DNA of 64,000 bases, taken from positions 1 through 64,000 of the forward strand of contig JAMLIT010000002.1 in NCBI GenBank assembly GCA_023954035.1, written 5' to 3'. Of this stretch, positions 28,657 through 36,631 are shown one piece after another. The position numbers were made by a program, and so were the translations under genes. The notes below the pieces were generated by a model. That model saw nothing but the letters and a program-made list of their open reading frames with translations, searched no databases and was not told the DNA's origin. How positions within the stretch are numbered: position 1 is the stretch's first letter; the number at the start of each line of letters is the position of its first letter. This DNA comes from Burkholderiaceae bacterium. Lineage in GTDB: Bacteria; Pseudomonadota; Gammaproteobacteria; Burkholderiales; Burkholderiaceae_C.

Positions 28657-29139
28657 ATGAGTGATCTGACCATCTACCCCGCCGACATCGCCGAGATGTC
28701 TGTTGGCCAGCTGGCGGCACTGCCCACCGAGCAGAAGGCTGAAATCTCCCGCAACCTCGATCAGGCGATGGACTGGCTCAAGCGGGCCCGCACCAAGTTC
28801 GACGCAGCGCTTGAGAGTGCCTACGGCGAGCGCATCAAAGAGGAGCGCGTTTCGGTCGGCAAGGACTTCGGCACCGTCCACCTGCATGACGGCGCGCTGC
28901 ACGTCGCTGCCGACACCCCGAAGCGCGTGTCGTGGGATCAGTCGGTGCTCGGGGAAATCGCCCGGCGCATCGCCGCCTCCGGCGAGCAGGTCGAGGACTA
29001 CATCGATATCGAGTTTTCGATCCCCGAATCCCGCTTCAATGCGCTGCCGCCTGCGTGGCGCGACCAGTTCGCGCCCGCCCGCACCGTCAAGCCCGGCAAG
29101 CAGAGCTTCAAGCTGTCGTTCGACGGAGGTGAAGCATGA
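28657..29139 (+). CDS. Phage-type hypothetical protein
   Basis: 160 residues from ATG 28657. A helical N-terminus (DIAEMSVGQLAALPTEQKAEISRNLDQAMDWLKRARTKFDAAL) is followed by KRVSWDQSVLGEIARRIAASGEQVEDYIDIEFSIPESRFNALP. This arrangement is familiar from phage genomes next to a recombination ATPase, but the function is unknown to me. It overlaps the next gene by four bases (ATGA). Confidence 0.6.
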   Translation: MSDLTIYPADIAEMSVGQLAALPTEQKAEISRNLDQAMDWLKRARTKFDAALESAYGERIKEERVSVGKDFGTVHLHDGALHVAADTPKRVSWDQSVLGEIARRIAASGEQVEDYIDIEFSIPESRFNALPPAWRDQFAPARTVKPGKQSFKLSFDGGEA

Positions 29140-29978
29140 GCCTCCCGATCATCAGCGCGCAGCAGCGCATGGCCGAGCGCAAGGGCGTCAAGCTCCTGAT
29201 GCTCGGCAAGTCCGGCATCGGCAAGACCACCCGGCTCAAAGACCTCGATCCGAAGACCACGCTGTTCATCGACATCGAGGCAGGCGATCTCGCCGTGGCC
29301 GACTGGCCCGGCGACACCATCCGCCCGGCGTCCTGGCCTGAGAGCCGCGACTTCTTCGTGTTCCTCGCGGGCCCGGATAAATCGCTGCCGCCGGAAAGCG
29401 CGTTTTCGCAGGCGCACTACGACCACGTCATCGAGAAGTTCGGTGAGCCGACGCAGCTCGACCGTTACCACACCTTCTTCCTCGACTCGATCACCCAGCT
29501 CTCGCGCCAGTGCTTCGCTTGGTGCAAGACGCAGCCGGGCGCGGTCAGTGACCGCACCGGCAAGCCCGACATGCGCGGCGCTTACGGTCAGCTCGGGCAG
29601 GAGATGGTCAGTGCCTTGACGCACCTGCAGCACGCACGCGGCAAGAACGTGGTGTTCGTGGCGATCCTCGACGAACGCCTCGATGACTACAACCGCAAGG
29701 TGTTCGTCCCGCAGATCGAAGGCAGCAAGACCAGCCTTGAATTGCCCGGCATCGTCGACGAGGTCGTGACGCTGGCCGAGATCAAGGCCGAGGACGGCAG
29801 CGCCTATCGCGCGTTCGTCACCCACACCCTCAACCCCTACGGCTTCCCGGCCAAAGACCGCAGCGGTCGTCTCGACCTGCTCGAACCGCCGGACTTGCAC
29901 GCACTGATCGCCAAGTGCGCGGGTGCCGCCGTGCCCGGCAGTGCCGCCATCCCCGCATCCATCGCATCCAAGGAATGA
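29136..29978 (+). CDS. Phage RecA-like ATPase (Sak4/AAA_24-like)
   Basis: 280 residues. The P-loop is LMLGKSGIGKTTRLKDL (about residues 22-38), Walker B-like HTFFLDSITQLSRQCF follows near residue 110, and GKNVVFVAILDERLDDY and KTSLELPGIVDEVVTLAEI complete a RecA fold. Proteins of this kind serve phage recombination with a single-strand binding protein encoded next to them; the next gene fits that place. Overlaps at both ends indicate one transcript. Confidence 0.75.
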   Translation: MSLPIISAQQRMAERKGVKLLMLGKSGIGKTTRLKDLDPKTTLFIDIEAGDLAVADWPGDTIRPASWPESRDFFVFLAGPDKSLPPESAFSQAHYDHVIEKFGEPTQLDRYHTFFLDSITQLSRQCFAWCKTQPGAVSDRTGKPDMRGAYGQLGQEMVSALTHLQHARGKNVVFVAILDERLDDYNRKVFVPQIEGSKTSLELPGIVDEVVTLAEIKAEDGSAYRAFVTHTLNPYGFPAKDRSGRLDLLEPPDLHALIAKCAGAAVPGSAAIPASIASKE

Positions 29979-29983
29979 CCACC

Positions 29984-30625
29984 ATGAGCACGCAGAACAA
30001 CTGGAACGACTTCAACGACGCCGAACAGCAGCAAGGCTTCGATCTCATCCCCAAGGGCACCATCGTCCCGGTGCGCATGACCATCAAACCCGGTGGCCAC
30101 GACGATCCGGATCAGGGCTGGAGCGGCGGCTACGCCACCGAATCCTTCGACACCGGCTCGATCTACCTTGCCGCCGAGTTTGTCGTCACCGGCGGCGCGC
30201 ACGCCAAACGCAAGATGTGGTCGAACATCGGCCTGCACTCCAAGAAGGGCCCGACCTGGGGCCAGATGGGGCGCACCTTCATCCGCGCCGCGCTCAACAG
30301 CGCCCGCAACGTCCACCCGCAGGACAACAGCCCGCAGGCCGCCGCCGCGCGCCGCATCCAGGGCTTCCACGAACTGGACGGCATCGAGTTTCTCGCCCGC
30401 GTGGATGTCGAGAAGGACGCCAAGGGTCTGGATCGCAACGTCGTCAAGCTGGCTGTCGAACCCGACCACCCGGACTACGCCAAGTTCATGGGCGTGCCGC
30501 CCAAGGCCACGTCCGGCGGCGGCACCTCGGGCGCACCGGCGCAAGCCACGCCGTCCTATGCCGCCACCGCGCCTGCCGCAGTCCAGCGCACGCCGGTGGC
30601 CGGTAAGCCGACCTGGGCGCAGTGA
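29984..30625 (+). CDS. Phage protein, possible single-strand DNA-binding partner of the ATPase
   Basis: 213 residues. It starts MSTQNNWNDFNDAEQQQGFDLIPKGTIVPVRMTIKPGG, and the beta-rich middle (KRKMWSNIGLHSKKGPTWGQMGRTFIRAALNSARN; GIEFLARVDVEKDAKG) is followed by a low-complexity tail of Gly, Pro, Ala and Thr ending in KPTWAQ. The composition, size and position after a Sak4-like ATPase fit a phage SSB-like protein, but the fold is not proven. An in-frame ATG at 29975 overlapping the previous stop is an alternative start. Confidence 0.55.
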   Translation: MSTQNNWNDFNDAEQQQGFDLIPKGTIVPVRMTIKPGGHDDPDQGWSGGYATESFDTGSIYLAAEFVVTGGAHAKRKMWSNIGLHSKKGPTWGQMGRTFIRAALNSARNVHPQDNSPQAAAARRIQGFHELDGIEFLARVDVEKDAKGLDRNVVKLAVEPDHPDYAKFMGVPPKATSGGGTSGAPAQATPSYAATAPAAVQRTPVAGKPTWAQ

Positions 30626-30635
30626 GGAGGACGCC

Positions 30636-31490
30636 ATGAACGCATCCATCCTCGCCGCCAGCCATTTCGGCACCGTCCGTTTCGGCGATCTCGACTGCGA
30701 CGCCGTCGTACTCAACACCGGCGAACGCGGCTACGTGCGCAAGCAGGTGGCCAAGGCGCTCGGCGTCCACGAAAACAACACGGGTCACCGTTTCCGCCAA
30801 ATTCTGGCCGACTACGCGCCTAACGCCTTGTCGGAATTGGAGAAATTTGAATCACCGATTTCCCTTCCGAGCGGTCGCCGCGCGCAGTTCTTCCCGGCAG
30901 GCGTCATCACCCAGATCGCTTCGGGGGTGATCGACGCGGCGCTGAACAAGTCGCTGCACCGCGCTCGCCAGCGGTTGGTGCCCAACTGCCTGCAGATCAT
31001 GAAGGCCTTGGCTACAACCGGCGAGGTGGCGCTGATAGACGAGGCGACGGGCTACCAGTACCACCGCGCGCCGGACGCGCTGCAGGAGCTGATCGCCAAA
31101 CTGCTGCGCCAGTCCTGCGCCTCGTGGGAGCGCCGCTTCCAGCCGGACTATTACCGCGCGATCTACCGGCTGTTCGGCTGGAAGTACAACGGGCACGAGC
31201 AGAACCCGCCTCACGTTGTGGGCCAGATCACCCATCGCTGGGTCTATGGCCCGGTGCTGCCGGCCGAGATGATCGAGGAAATCCGCGCACGCAAGAGCCT
31301 TTCGCAGCGCCACCACCAATGGTTGTCCGAGCAAGGTCTGGCGCGGCTGGAATCGCAGATTCACGCGGTCACCGCCATTGCCCGCAGCTCGGTCAGCTAC
31401 CCCGACTTCAAGCGCCGCTGCGACGCGGCCTTCGAGGGCACGCCCCTGCAACTCGGCCTGCTGGCCGAAGAACTGGCGGAGGTGGCGTGA
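30636..31490 (+). CDS. P63C-domain phage protein
   Basis: 284 residues, RBS GAGGAGG before ATG 30636. The C-terminal half shows CASWERRFQPDYYRAIYRLFGWKYN and the stretch NPPHVVGQITHRWVYGPVLPAEMIEEIRARK, characteristic of the P63C domain found in phage antirepressor-like proteins. The N-terminus (GERGYVRKQVAKALGVHENNTGHRFRQILADYAP) looks like an antirepressor/DNA-binding element. Its stop overlaps the next GTG. Confidence 0.75.
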   Translation: MNASILAASHFGTVRFGDLDCDAVVLNTGERGYVRKQVAKALGVHENNTGHRFRQILADYAPNALSELEKFESPISLPSGRRAQFFPAGVITQIASGVIDAALNKSLHRARQRLVPNCLQIMKALATTGEVALIDEATGYQYHRAPDALQELIAKLLRQSCASWERRFQPDYYRAIYRLFGWKYNGHEQNPPHVVGQITHRWVYGPVLPAEMIEEIRARKSLSQRHHQWLSEQGLARLESQIHAVTAIARSSVSYPDFKRRCDAAFEGTPLQLGLLAEELAEVA

Positions 31491-31957
31491 AATGCTGGGT
31501 CTGCAAACGACAGGCGCGCGGCTATGGCCACACCGATGGCCGGTTCAAGACCGCCGATCCGCGCCGCTACGTGCTCGACTGGGTATTCTGCTCGCGCCGC
31601 TGCCAAGACATCTTTCACCAGATGTACGGCAACTGGATGCGGGTGAAGGAAGGCCGCATCGACAAGACGGAGGTCGCCATGATCGATCCGTCTGATGTCG
31701 AACTGGGCGCGATGAAGAAGTGCCTCAAGGCCTTCGGCGAGGCGGCGGGCGAGATCGGTTTCAACAAGCCGCTGGGTGAGTACGCCGAGGCCGAGGCGCT
31801 GCGCGTCATCGATGCCATCGTCACCTGCTACACCGAGGCGATGGTCGCGCACCACGAGGCGACCAAGTACCCGCCCGTGCGCGGCATGGCTCCAACGCCC
31901 GACCCGTTCGGTTTCGACGATCTGGAGGACAAGGCGTTCTGGGAGGCCAAGCCATGA
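31487..31957 (+). CDS. Zinc-finger phage protein (DUF6511-like)
   Basis: 156 residues from the GTG at 31487 overlapping the previous stop (GTGA). The N-terminus has CWVC at 3-6 and, after about 28 residues, CSRRCQDIF, a four-cysteine metal site. The remainder is helical (AMKKCLKAFGEAAGEIGFNKPLGEYAEAEALRVIDAIVTCYTEAM). I recall this family only as a phage protein of unknown role. It overlaps the nuclease gene by four bases. Confidence 0.65.
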   Translation: MKCWVCKRQARGYGHTDGRFKTADPRRYVLDWVFCSRRCQDIFHQMYGNWMRVKEGRIDKTEVAMIDPSDVELGAMKKCLKAFGEAAGEIGFNKPLGEYAEAEALRVIDAIVTCYTEAMVAHHEATKYPPVRGMAPTPDPFGFDDLEDKAFWEAKP

Positions 31958-32688
31958 TGGACTTCAATTCCTCGTCCAGCGTATCCGGCCAGATCACGGC
32001 GCTGGTCGACATCGGGATGCGGCGCGTGCGCGAGCAGCAGCCCGCGCGCGACTACCTCGGCGCATCGCGTCTCGGTGTGGAATGCGAGCGCGCCTTGCAG
32101 TTCGAGTACGCCAAGGCTCCGGTCGATCATGGGCGCGACCATTCCGGACGGTTGCTTCGCATCTTCGAGCGCGGCCACGTCATGGAGGACTGCATGGTGA
32201 CGTGGCTGCGCGACGCGGGGTTCGATCTGCGCACGCGCAAACCCGACGGCGGGCAGTTCGGCTTCTCCGATGCGAACGGACGCCTGCGCGGTCACGTCGA
32301 TGGCGTGATCGTCGGCGGGCCGGAGGGCTTCTGCTATCCCGCGTTGTGGGAGAACAAGTGCCTCGGCACCAAGTCCTGGCGTGAGCTGGAGACCAAAGGC
32401 CTCTCGGTGGCCAAGCCGGTGTACGCGGCGCAGGTGGCGCTCTATCAGGCGTACCTGCAACTGCACGAGCACCCGGCATTGTTCACCGCGATCAACGCCG
32501 ACTCGATGGACATCTACGTCGAGCTGGTGCCCTTCGATGGCGCGCTCGCGCAGCGAATGACCGACCGAGCGGTGAAGGTCATCTCGGCGACCGAGGCCGG
32601 TGAGCTGTTGCCGCGCAGCTTTCAAGAACCCACCCACTTCGAATGCCGGATGTGCCCATGGCAAGACCGCTGCTGGAGGACGACATGA
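31954..32688 (+). CDS. Cas4/RecB-like PD-(D/E)XK phage exonuclease
   Basis: 244 residues. The nuclease core is RLRGHVDGVIVGG (Asp near 114) and YPALWENKCLGTKSW (ExK near 132), preceded by GASRLGVECERALQFEY with a cysteine, and closed by CRMCPWQDRC; these cysteines would form the Fe-S site of Cas4-like nucleases. It probably generates single strands for the Sak4-like ATPase pathway. Start could be 31954 or 31957; both ATGs overlap the previous stop. Confidence 0.78.
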   Translation: MMDFNSSSSVSGQITALVDIGMRRVREQQPARDYLGASRLGVECERALQFEYAKAPVDHGRDHSGRLLRIFERGHVMEDCMVTWLRDAGFDLRTRKPDGGQFGFSDANGRLRGHVDGVIVGGPEGFCYPALWENKCLGTKSWRELETKGLSVAKPVYAAQVALYQAYLQLHEHPALFTAINADSMDIYVELVPFDGALAQRMTDRAVKVISATEAGELLPRSFQEPTHFECRMCPWQDRCWRTT

Positions 32689-32936
32689 GTGACGACACCC
32701 CATTCACTGGCGGCGTCGAGCCGATGATCGACGCCAAACAAGCTGCCGTCGCGCTGCGCCTGCCGTACTACTGGTTCGCCGACCCGCAGATGCGCAGCAA
32801 GTACAAGATTCCGCACTACTTGATCGGCGGGTTGGTGCGTTACCGGCCATCCGAACTGCACGCATGGGCGGCACGTAGCAACGCCGCGCAGGGTCGCCCC
32901 ACTGAAGGCGAAGAGCCAGTCGAGGGAGCCGAATGA
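32685..32936 (+). CDS. Small HTH protein before the primase gene
   Basis: 83 residues from ATG 32685 (ATGA overlap). The core DAKQAAVALRLPYYWFADPQMRSKYKIPHYLIGGLVRYRPSELHAWAAR has the layout of AlpA/excisionase-like winged helices, with a basic region between helix and wing. The tail is acidic. It sits directly before the primase-helicase (four-base overlap) and may act in initiation of replication or its control. Confidence 0.65.
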   Translation: MSDDTPFTGGVEPMIDAKQAAVALRLPYYWFADPQMRSKYKIPHYLIGGLVRYRPSELHAWAARSNAAQGRPTEGEEPVEGAE

Positions 32937-35212
32937 TCGACTTCAACGACACTGAGAAGCAGGTTCCCCGCGACCTCGATGCCGACCGTGACGCGATCCG
33001 CGCCGAACTGCTTGCAAGGTTGGATTCGCTGCTGGCCACGATTTTCCCCGCTGGCAAGAAGCGAGGTGGCAAGTTCTTCGTCGGCGACGTACTCGGCAGT
33101 CCAGGCGACAGCCTCGAAGTCGTGCTCGACGGTGACAAGGCGGGTCTGTGGACAGATCGCGCCACTGGCGACGGCGGCGACATCTTCACGCTGCTGGCTG
33201 CGCACTTCGGCATCAACGCCCACACCGACTTTCCGCGCGTCCTCGATGCAGCGACCGAACTGCTCGGACGCACGCCGTCTGCACCGGGACGCAAGAGCAA
33301 GAGAGAAGCACCCGTCGACGACCTCGGCCCGGCCACCGCGAAGTGGGATTACCTCGACGCCACGGGCAAGCTGATCGCGGTCGTGTACCGCTACGACCCG
33401 CCCGGGCGCAAGAAGGAGTTCCGCCCCTGGGATGCCAAGCGGCGCAAGATGGCTCCGCCCGATCCACGTCCGCTCTACAACCAGCCGGGGATGGCCAGCG
33501 CCGCGCAGGTGGTGTTGGTCGAGGGCGAGAAGTGCGCGCAGGCCTTGATCGAGACGGGCGTCGTGGCCACCACGGCGATGCACGGCGCGAACGCGCCGGT
33601 CGAGAAAACCGACTGGTCGCCGCTTGCGAGCAAGACCGTGCTGATCTGGCCCGACCGTGACAAGCCGGGCTGGGACTACGCGGCACAAGCGGCCCAGGCC
33701 ATCCTGGCGGCGGGTGCGAAGTCCTGCCACATCCTGTACCCGCCTGAGGAAGCCGCCGAGGGCTGGGATGTGGCTGACGCCATCGCCGAGGGTTTCGATG
33801 TCGCCACCTTCCTCACCCACGGCCCGCGCCTGCAGATGCACGACGTGGCCGATGACGTCGATCCGGTGGTCAGCAGCCACGAATCCGTCTGGGGCACCGA
33901 GGATGCGTTGGCGCTGGCCTTCACCCGTCGCTACCACCGCGACTGGCGCTACGTGGCGGCGTGGGGGCGTTGGCTGGTGTGGGATGGGCAGCGTTGGCGC
34001 ACCGAGGACACGCTGGCAGCCACCGATCTGATTCGCAGCGTCTGTCGCCAGACAGCAGTACGAGCCGACAACCCCAAGGTCGCCGCCAAGTTGGCCAGCG
34101 CCAGTACGGTCGGTGGCGTGGAGCGGCTGGCGCGCGCTGACCGCAGGCACGCAGCCACCACCGACGAATGGGATGCCGATCCGTGGCTGCTCAACACCCC
34201 CGGCGGCGTGGTCGATCTCAAGACCGGCCGCAAGCGCGCGAATGACCGCGCCGACCGGATGACCAAGATCACCACGGCAACGCCGGGGGGCGACTGTCCA
34301 CAGTGGATGGCATTCCTCTCCGACATCACGGGTGGGGATGTTGATCTGCAGGCCTACCTACAGCGGATGGTCGGCTATTGCCTGACCGGTGTGACCAGCG
34401 CCCACGCGCTGTTCTTCCTGTACGGCACCGGGGCCAACGGCAAGAGCGTGTTCGCCAACGTGATTAGCACTATCTTGGGCGACTACGCCGCCACCGCGTC
34501 AATGGACACCTTCGTCGAAACGCGTGGCGACCGCCATCCGACCGATCTGGCGGGTCTGCGCGGAGCGCGCTTCGTGACGGCCATCGAAACGGAGCAAGGT
34601 CGGCGCTTGAATGAGTCCAAGGTCAAGGCCATCACGGGCGGCGACAAGATCTCCGCGCGCTTCATGCGCCAGGACTTCTTCGAGTACACGCCGCAGTTCA
34701 AGCCGGTGATCGTGGGCAACCACAAGCCCGCCATCCGCAACATCGACGAAGCGATGAAGCGGCGGATGCACATGATCCCCTTCACGGTAACGATTCCGCC
34801 CGAGCGGCGAGATGCCCGCCTGACTGAAAAGCTGCTGGCCGAGCGCGACGGGATTTTGGCGTGGGCCGTGGCTGGTTGCCTTGCATGGCAGCGCGAAGGC
34901 CTGAAGCCGCCCGCCAGCGTGGTGTCGGCGACCGAGGAGTATTTCGAAGCCGAGGACGCGCTGGGTCGCTGGCTCGAAGAACGCTGCGTGCGTGAACCGA
35001 ACGCCAAGTCGCTGACCGCCGAACTTTTCACCGACTGGAAGCAGTGGGCCGAGGCCGCCGGTGAGTTCATCGGCGCGCAACGTCGGTTCTCCGATCTGCT
35101 CATCACGCGCGGGATCGAGAAGTGGCGCAACAGCGTCGGCGTGCGCGGGTTTCAGGGCATTGGCCTCAAGCATCCGCCGGTGCCCGCCTACACCCCCTAC
35201 GCCGACAACTGA
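32933..35212 (+). CDS. P4-family phage/plasmid primase-helicase
   Basis: 759 residues. An N-terminal primase region (GLWTDRATGDGGDIFTLLAAHFG) and a TOPRIM-like segment (VVLVEGEKCAQALIETG; VLIWPDRDKPGWDYAAQAAQAI) are followed by the D5-type region (DEWDADPWLLNTPGGVVDLKTG) and a superfamily 3 helicase with P-loop LYGTGANGKSVFANV near residue 500, ETEQGRRLNESKVKAITGGDKI and FKPVIVGNHKPAI. It would replicate the element autonomously after excision, as in P4-like satellites. The frame is complete. Confidence 0.9.
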   Translation: MIDFNDTEKQVPRDLDADRDAIRAELLARLDSLLATIFPAGKKRGGKFFVGDVLGSPGDSLEVVLDGDKAGLWTDRATGDGGDIFTLLAAHFGINAHTDFPRVLDAATELLGRTPSAPGRKSKREAPVDDLGPATAKWDYLDATGKLIAVVYRYDPPGRKKEFRPWDAKRRKMAPPDPRPLYNQPGMASAAQVVLVEGEKCAQALIETGVVATTAMHGANAPVEKTDWSPLASKTVLIWPDRDKPGWDYAAQAAQAILAAGAKSCHILYPPEEAAEGWDVADAIAEGFDVATFLTHGPRLQMHDVADDVDPVVSSHESVWGTEDALALAFTRRYHRDWRYVAAWGRWLVWDGQRWRTEDTLAATDLIRSVCRQTAVRADNPKVAAKLASASTVGGVERLARADRRHAATTDEWDADPWLLNTPGGVVDLKTGRKRANDRADRMTKITTATPGGDCPQWMAFLSDITGGDVDLQAYLQRMVGYCLTGVTSAHALFFLYGTGANGKSVFANVISTILGDYAATASMDTFVETRGDRHPTDLAGLRGARFVTAIETEQGRRLNESKVKAITGGDKISARFMRQDFFEYTPQFKPVIVGNHKPAIRNIDEAMKRRMHMIPFTVTIPPERRDARLTEKLLAERDGILAWAVAGCLAWQREGLKPPASVVSATEEYFEAEDALGRWLEERCVREPNAKSLTAELFTDWKQWAEAAGEFIGAQRRFSDLLITRGIEKWRNSVGVRGFQGIGLKHPPVPAYTPYADN

Positions 35213-35217
35213 CCCCC

Positions 35218-35343
35218 ATGAAAACCACGTCGTCTGACGCAGCTGACGAATTTGCACGTAACGCTCTATACGCGTGTGCGCGTGCGCGCCTCACGGAATG
35301 TTTCGATAGTCCGTGTCAGCTGCGTCAGACCTGCACCGGATAA
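35218..35343 (+). CDS. Small ORF after primase (41 aa), doubtful
   Basis: Begins with ATG six bases after the primase stop and ends with TAA 12 bases before the next gene; 41 codons rich in Ala, Cys and Arg. The 16-bp inverted repeat described separately lies within it, so the DNA may be conserved for its structure rather than for the peptide. No RBS is evident. Confidence 0.35.
   Translation: MKTTSSDAADEFARNALYACARARLTECFDSPCQLRQTCTG
35232..35330. repeat. Perfect 16-bp inverted repeat downstream of the primase gene
   Basis: GTCTGACGCAGCTGAC at 35232-35247 is the exact reverse complement of GTCAGCTGCGTCAGAC at 35315-35330, with 67 bases between that include alternating TGTGCGCGTGCGCGC. The location just after a P4-type primase-helicase makes a replication origin possible. 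Confidence 0.7.
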
Positions 35344-35354
35344 GGACTGACACC

Positions 35355-35831
35355 ATGACCACGACCCTCTTCGCCCTCGATCTGGGCACCACCACGGGCT
35401 GGGCGCTGCGCGGCAGCGACGGCCATATCACCAGCGGCTCGGAGAGCTTCCGGCCGCAGCGATTCGAAGGCGGCGGAATGCGCTTCCTGCGGTTCAAGCG
35501 CTGGCTCACCGAGATCAAGCAATCCTGCGATGGCATCGACTGCCTGCACTTCGAGGAGGTGCGTCGCCACGTCTCGACCGATGCCGCCCACGCCTACGGC
35601 GGCTTCCTCGCCACGCTCACGGCGTGGTGCGAACACCACCAGATCCCGTACCAAGGCGTGCCGGTCGGCACGATCAAGAAGCACGCCACGGGCAAAGGCA
35701 ACGCGGGCAAGGAGGACGTCATCGCAGCGGCCCGTGCCCGTGGCCACGCGCCCGTCGACGACAACGAGGCCGACGCGCTGGCATTGCTGCACTGGGCCAT
35801 CCAGCACCACGACATCGGGCAGGAGGTGTGA
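35355..35831 (+). CDS. RuvC-like Holliday junction nuclease (phage type)
   Basis: 158 residues. RNase H-fold motifs: ALDLGTTTGWALR with Asp-9, LHFEEVRRHVSTDAAHAYGGF with a catalytic Glu, and the C-terminal DDNEADALALLHWAI. KKHATGKGNAGKEDVIAAARARG is the typical RuvC middle segment. It would resolve recombination or replication intermediates of the element. The ATG at 35355 is preferred; the longer frame starts inside the inverted repeat. Confidence 0.82.
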   Translation: MTTTLFALDLGTTTGWALRGSDGHITSGSESFRPQRFEGGGMRFLRFKRWLTEIKQSCDGIDCLHFEEVRRHVSTDAAHAYGGFLATLTAWCEHHQIPYQGVPVGTIKKHATGKGNAGKEDVIAAARARGHAPVDDNEADALALLHWAIQHHDIGQEV

Positions 35832-35832
35832 C

Positions 35833-36246
35833 GTGGCCCGCAACGACTGGACGATCGAGGACGTAGCAGCACGCTTCGAGGAAGCCGCCAGCACCGGACG
35901 ACGCCTGCCACCCGTGCGTGTGCAGGGCTACTTCAACACCTGGCCCATCATCGTGCGCAAGGAATGGGAAGCCTTCTCAGCCGACGACGAGCGTGTCTAC
36001 CGACCCTTCCCACCGACGCCCGAGGCCGTCGACCGGATGCTGGAGACGATGACGTGGGTGCAGTGGCTGGAGGTCGAGCAACGGCATCTGGTGTGGATGC
36101 GCGCTAAGCGCTACGGCTGGCGCGACATCACCATCCGTTTCGCCTGCGACCGCACCACGGCGTGGCGGCGCTGGCAGCGTGCGCTGGAGATCGTGGCCGA
36201 CCATCTCAATGCAGCGCAGGTCGTTGTCACGCTGCGCGCACAGTGA
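35833..36246 (+). CDS. Phage hypothetical protein (DUF6362-like)
   Basis: 137 residues from GTG 35833, one base after the preceding stop. It contains WTIEDVAARFEEAASTGRRLPPVRVQGYFNTWP and a C-terminal helix-turn-helix-like stretch MRAKRYGWRDITIRFACDRTTAWRRWQRALEIVADHLN. This gene commonly lies near phage replication and packaging genes; function unknown. It is the last intact gene of the phage-like block. Confidence 0.6.
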   Translation: MARNDWTIEDVAARFEEAASTGRRLPPVRVQGYFNTWPIIVRKEWEAFSADDERVYRPFPPTPEAVDRMLETMTWVQWLEVEQRHLVWMRAKRYGWRDITIRFACDRTTAWRRWQRALEIVADHLNAAQVVVTLRAQ

Positions 36247-36631
36247 TCACGCTCCGCGCAGCGAGCACTGACAAGAGATGTTCCAAAATCGTAGGCCAAG
36301 CAGGGTAACGCTTGCCGCATTTGTCCGCTGTTTGCCTCGTTTGTCCTTTTTGAAGCTCACGGAGCCTGCAACAAATCACCCCGGTCGGGGGTAGTATTTC
36401 AGCTATCTTCTGGACAGCGGTGACGGTTCGGCGAGTGGCCCGAGGCAAAAGGGGTCCTTCCTTCCGAAAATCCCATGCGGGGGGCGCGAGCGCGACGCTT
36501 TTCTAGCGTCAGGGCGCGAACCAAGGTTCGCACGGTTCGCAGGTTCGCACCCCGTCCAGTTCGCACCCTTCACTCCAACCCGCCCACGGCATTGCTCGTC
36601 GGCGGATTTCGTTTTTCTGGAACCCAAAACC
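36247..36631. other. Non-coding stretch with tandem GGTTCGCA motifs
   Basis: No credible gene. At 36525, 36534 and 36542 the octamer GGTTCGCA is repeated, with a partial fourth copy near 36559; tandem pairs of the same octamer recur inside the direct repeats at 51373/51383 and 53159/53169. An A/G-rich part before it (GGCAAAAGGGGTCC) resembles sequence seen before phage packaging genes, but no terminase follows. Confidence 0.5.

Noticed and set aside
35218..35343. Intrinsic terminator of the primase gene
   Set aside because: The inverted repeat has a 67-base loop and no T-run.
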